Shown here one piece after another: positions 6,744-9,555 of a stretch of 9,555 bases of DNA (its first letter is position 1; every line of letters begins with the position of its first letter). The stretch is from an uncultured Bacillota bacterium (GTDB lineage: Bacteria > Bacillota_I > Bacilli_A > Erysipelotrichales > Erysipelotrichaceae): the NCBI GenBank assembly GCA_937919165.1, contig CALFPO010000019.1, positions 1 through 9,555 on the forward strand, read 5' to 3'. Below the pieces are notes generated by a model, which had not been told where the DNA came from, ran no database searches, and saw only the letters and a list, made by a program, of their open reading frames with translations. The position numbers and the translations under genes were made by a program.

Positions 6744-8837
6744 TTAGTAAGCGTTTTTCTTGGCAATTTCTGCAGCGACACTGGCAGGAACTTCTGCGTA
6801 GTGATCCATCTGCATCATATAGTTTGCACGACCCTGGGTCATTGATCTTAGCTCGGTTGCATAGCCGAACATTGATGATAGAGGAATGTACGCTCTGATT
6901 ACTACGGCATTGCCTCTTTCTTCCTGATCATTGATATGACCACGGCGTTTCGTGACGTCGCCCATTACCGTTCCAAGGTATTCTGACGGTACTGTAACCT
7001 CTACATCCATGATAGGTTCAAGGAGTACAGGGGCGCATTTCTTGGCGGCTTCCTTCAGTGCCAGGCTGGCTGCAGTCTTGAAGGCCATTTCTGAAGAGTC
7101 GACTTCATGGTATGAGCCATCGAAGAGCGTAGCCTTGATGTCCACAACCGGATATCCGGCAACAAGTCCGTTTTCCAGTGCGGCTTTCAAGCCTTCTTCT
7201 GTAGGACGGATATATTCCTTAGGAACGCTTCCGCCCACAACGGCATCGACGAATTCGAAGCCTTTGCCTTTTTCATTTGGTTCAAATCTGATCCAGACAT
7301 CGCCATACTGGCCATGTCCACCAGACTGTCTGACGAATTTTCCTTGACACTCTGCCATCTTGGTGATCGTTTCACGATAGGCAACCTGAGGTTTGCCGAC
7401 GTTGCATTCAACGTGGAATTCACGTCTCATACGATCGACGATGATGTCCAGATGAAGCTCGCCCATACCTGCAATGATGGTCTGGCCTGTCTCTTCATCT
7501 GTGTAGGTCCTGAAAGTCGGATCCTCTTCAGCCAATTTGGCCAGGGCGCTGTCCATCTTGTCGGAATCGGCCTTGGTCTTAGGTTCCACTGACATCTGGA
7601 TTACAGGTTCAGGGAAGGAGATGGATTCGAGTATTACAGGATGCTTGTCATCACAGAGCGTGTCACCGGTAGTGGTGTTCTTGAGTCCTACTGCAGCGGC
7701 AATGTCACCGGCATCGACTTCATCAATATCGACACGGTGATTGGCGTGCATTTGTACCAATCTTCCAAATCTTTCTTTGCAGTCCTTTGTGGCATTGAGC
7801 ACATAGCTTCCGGCTGACGCTACGCCAGAGTAGACTCTGAAGTAGGTAAGCTTGCCGACAAAAGGATCTGTCATAACCTTGAAGGCAAGTGCAGCGAATG
7901 GTTCGTCGTCGCTTGCTTTCCTTTCTGTTTCATCGCCGAATCTTCCGGTTCCCTTGATTGAAGGAACTTCAAGAGGCGATGGCAGGTAATCGATTATTGC
8001 GTCCAGCAACAATTGGATACCTTTGTTCTTATAAGCAGATCCACATAAGACAGGGAAGAACTCTGAAGTTAGAACCGCAGTTCTGATGGCTTTCTTGATC
8101 TGAGCGACTGTTGGTTCCTTTCCGTCAAGGAAGATCTCCATCAGTTCATCATCATAGTCGCAGAGCTTCTCGATCAGTTCGCTTCTCATGAGCTCAACTT
8201 CATCTTTGTACTGGTCATCGATATCGCTTTCCTTGATATCGGTACCGGCATCATTCATGTACATGTACTGTCTTCTCTCGATGATATCGATGATGCCGCG
8301 GAAAGTGTTCTCCGCGCCGATTGGAAGCTGGATAGCTGCCGCATTGGCTGCTAGCTTGCTGCCGATCGAATTGACAGACATCATGAAGTCTGCGCCAGTA
8401 GCGTCCATCTTGTTGGAGAAGACGATACGGGGAACCTTGTAGGCGGTAGCCTGTCTCCAGACAGTCTCGGTCTGAGGTTCTACGCCAGCTTTGGAATCAA
8501 GCACCGTAACAGCGCCATCCAGTACTCTCAATGATCTTTCGACCTCAACGGTGAAGTCGACATGTCCTGGAGTATCGATGATGTTGATTCTGTTTTTTGG
8601 AAACTGATTCTTTGAGCCGCTCCAGAAGGTGGTGGTGGCAGCGGAAGTGATGGTGATACCTCTTTCCTGTTCCTGCTCCATCCAGTCCATCTGGCTAGCT
8701 CCATCATGAGTTTCGCCTATTTTATGTGTTTTTCCAGTAAAGAATAGAATTCGTTCGGTACAGGTAGTTTTTCCTGCATCGATGTGCGCCATGATGCCAA
8801 TATTTCTTGTATTATCTAAAGCATATTGACGTGCCAT
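6744..8837 (-). CDS. fusA: Translation elongation factor EF-G
   Basis: EF-G, the GTPase that drives ribosomal translocation and, with the ribosome recycling factor, splits ribosomes. I place the start at the ATG at 8837, because the protein then opens with MARQYALDNTRNIGIMAHID, the universal EF-G N-terminus; ATGs at 8846 and 8861 would add an unlikely 3 or 8 residues. This gives 697 residues. Motifs from that start: AHIDAGKT 17-24, RGITIT 59-64, DTPGH 88-92, NKMD 142-145 and GSAYKNKG 266-273. Later conserved blocks include GMGELHLDIIVDRM, QSGGHGQYGDV and the C-terminal SEYLGTVMGDVTKRRG. No good ribosome binding site precedes any of the three ATGs; only GGA at 8850-8852 is nearby. A terminator-like hairpin lies directly upstream. 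It sits between rpsG and tuf, the usual str operon position. Confidence 0.98.
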   Translation of the reverse strand: MARQYALDNTRNIGIMAHIDAGKTTCTERILFFTGKTHKIGETHDGASQMDWMEQEQERGITITSAATTTFWSGSKNQFPKNRINIIDTPGHVDFTVEVERSLRVLDGAVTVLDSKAGVEPQTETVWRQATAYKVPRIVFSNKMDATGADFMMSVNSIGSKLAANAAAIQLPIGAENTFRGIIDIIERRQYMYMNDAGTDIKESDIDDQYKDEVELMRSELIEKLCDYDDELMEIFLDGKEPTVAQIKKAIRTAVLTSEFFPVLCGSAYKNKGIQLLLDAIIDYLPSPLEVPSIKGTGRFGDETERKASDDEPFAALAFKVMTDPFVGKLTYFRVYSGVASAGSYVLNATKDCKERFGRLVQMHANHRVDIDEVDAGDIAAAVGLKNTTTGDTLCDDKHPVILESISFPEPVIQMSVEPKTKADSDKMDSALAKLAEEDPTFRTYTDEETGQTIIAGMGELHLDIIVDRMRREFHVECNVGKPQVAYRETITKMAECQGKFVRQSGGHGQYGDVWIRFEPNEKGKGFEFVDAVVGGSVPKEYIRPTEEGLKAALENGLVAGYPVVDIKATLFDGSYHEVDSSEMAFKTAASLALKEAAKKCAPVLLEPIMDVEVTVPSEYLGTVMGDVTKRRGHINDQEERGNAVVIRAYIPLSSMFGYATELRSMTQGRANYMMQMDHYAEVPASVAAEIAKKNAY

Positions 8838-8861
8838 ATAATGCATATATCCGAAAAGCAT

Positions 8862-8896
8862 AAAAAAAGGCGTCTTTCCTGAGAAAAACGCCTTTT
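8862..8896 (-). terminator. Terminator-like hairpin between rpsG and fusA
   Basis: On the minus strand, arms at 8883-8896 and 8865-8878 pair over 14 bp with a single G-U wobble around a TCAG loop (8879-8882), and the structure runs into seven T (8868-8862). It meets every criterion of an intrinsic terminator, yet fusA begins 24 nt after the T-run and an upstream in-frame ATG (8861) begins immediately after it. It may act as an attenuator or partial terminator that reduces readthrough from rpsL-rpsG into fusA. I found no convincing promoter between it and fusA. Confidence 0.75.
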
Positions 8897-8914
8897 CCTG
8901 AAAAAAAGAATGAA

Positions 8915-9385
8915 CTACCAGCGATAGTGAGCAAATGCTTTGTTTGCTTCTGCCATCTTGTGTGTATCGTCCTTCTTCTTTACAGACTGGCCAATACCGT
9001 TAGAGGCATCAATGATTTCGGCTGCTAATCTTTCCTGCATTGTTCTTTCTCCTCTTAATCTAGAGTAGTTAACAATCCATCTTAAGCCCAGAGTAAGCTT
9101 TCTTTCAGCAGATACTTCTACTGGAACCTGGTAGTTTGCACCACCAACTCTTCTTAATTTTAATTCTAGTTCAGGCATAACGTTGTCAAGTGCTTTTTCG
9201 AACACTTCCATTGGTTGAGAGCCTGTTTTCTTTTCAACGATGTCGAATGCATTATATAGAATATTTTGTGCAACACCTTTTTTACCATCTAACATGATTT
9301 TGTTGATTAAACGTGTCACAAGTTTTGAATTGTAAATAGGATCTACTAATACATCTCGTTTTGCTATATGTCCTTTTCTTGGCAT
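8915..9385 (-). CDS. rpsG: 30S ribosomal protein S7
   Basis: Full-length S7 (156 residues), the primary 16S rRNA-binding protein that organises the head of the 30S subunit. It opens with the family pattern MPRKGHIAKRDVLVDPIYNS and carries KKGVAQNI, the RRVGGANYQVPVEV block (about 78-91), LGLRWIVNYSR and the closing KMAEANKAFAHYRW. The ribosome binding site AGGAG at 9397-9401 lies 11 nt before the ATG. It is 25 nt downstream of rpsL, giving the normal str operon order. In E. coli S7 represses its own operon by binding the rpsL-rpsG spacer; the 25-nt spacer here is too short to show such a site. Confidence 0.99.
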   Translation of the reverse strand: MPRKGHIAKRDVLVDPIYNSKLVTRLINKIMLDGKKGVAQNILYNAFDIVEKKTGSQPMEVFEKALDNVMPELELKLRRVGGANYQVPVEVSAERKLTLGLRWIVNYSRLRGERTMQERLAAEIIDASNGIGQSVKKKDDTHKMAEANKAFAHYRW

Positions 9386-9410
9386 ATCAATTTAATCTCC
9401 TTTCATGTTT

Positions 9411-9555
9411 TTAGTTTTTAGGTTTTTTAGCACCGTATAATGAACGGCCTTGCATTCTTCCTTCAACACCTGCACAGTCAAGTGTGCCTCTGATAATGTG
9501 GTAACGAACACCTGGTAAATCCTTAACACGACCACCACGGATCAGAACGACTGAG
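9411..9555 (-). CDS. rpsL: 30S ribosomal protein S12, C-terminal part
   Basis: The last 47 codons and the stop of rpsL; the 5' part lies beyond the window end. The visible protein reads SVVLIRGGRVKDLPGVRYHI and continues through IRGTLDCAGVEGRMQGRSLYGAKKPKN, the conserved S12 C-terminus. S12 lies at the decoding centre and affects accuracy; the RGGRVKDLPGVRYH region includes the second cluster of streptomycin-related residues (Lys followed by Asp-Leu-Pro-Gly), here unaltered. It is the first visible gene of the str operon. Confidence 0.98.
   Translation of the reverse strand, partial: SVVLIRGGRVKDLPGVRYHIIRGTLDCAGVEGRMQGRSLYGAKKPKN

Noticed and set aside
6952..7347. 131-codon open frame on the plus strand inside fusA
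   Set aside because: Antisense shadow of a highly conserved EF-G region; Ser/Thr-rich low-information protein with no family features.
9386..9410. S7 autoregulatory site between rpsL and rpsG as in E. coli
   Set aside because: The 25-nt spacer is too short for such a structure and holds only the rpsG ribosome binding site.

Overview
The window suggests a low-to-moderate GC member of the Bacillota. The evidence is the strong AGGAGG-type ribosome binding sites, the Gram-positive style EF-Tu, S7 and S12 proteins, and the dense operons with U-tailed intrinsic terminators. The style of the proteins made me think of the Erysipelotrichia, but that is an impression from memory and not a proven placement. 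Two convergent transcription blocks meet at a shared terminator near 5444-5471.

Left block, plus strand, 96-5442. Seven genes are packed with gaps of 1-15 nt or with overlaps, and look like one operon: a PPC/DUF296-domain protein, a CobW/G3E GTPase with a CxCC motif and a His/Asp-rich linker, a second divergent G3E GTPase with an extra C-terminal domain, undecaprenyl-diphosphatase (uppP), a CcdA-type membrane protein fused to an extracytoplasmic thioredoxin domain, and the branched-chain amino acid exporter pair azlC-azlD. The first three genes carry clustered His or Cys residues of the kind that bind metals, so a metal (probably zinc) handling role is the best guess for that part. The last four are envelope functions: lipid carrier recycling, thiol redox and amino acid export.

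Right block, minus strand, 9555-5496. This is the str operon in its usual order: rpsL (only its 3' part is in the window), rpsG, fusA and tuf. It encodes ribosomal proteins S12 and S7 and elongation factors EF-G and EF-Tu. Two regulatory points stand out. A strong terminator-like hairpin lies between rpsG and fusA and ends right at the fusA start region, which itself lacks a good ribosome binding site. A clear sigma-A type promoter (TTGCTA, 17 nt, TAAAAT) lies between fusA and tuf, so tuf can be transcribed on its own.

I saw no mobile elements, CRISPR arrays, tRNA or rRNA genes, and no stretch over 300 bases without a gene. The window is mostly ordinary. The points most worth checking are the hairpin before fusA and the paired, dissimilar G3E GTPases with the PPC protein.
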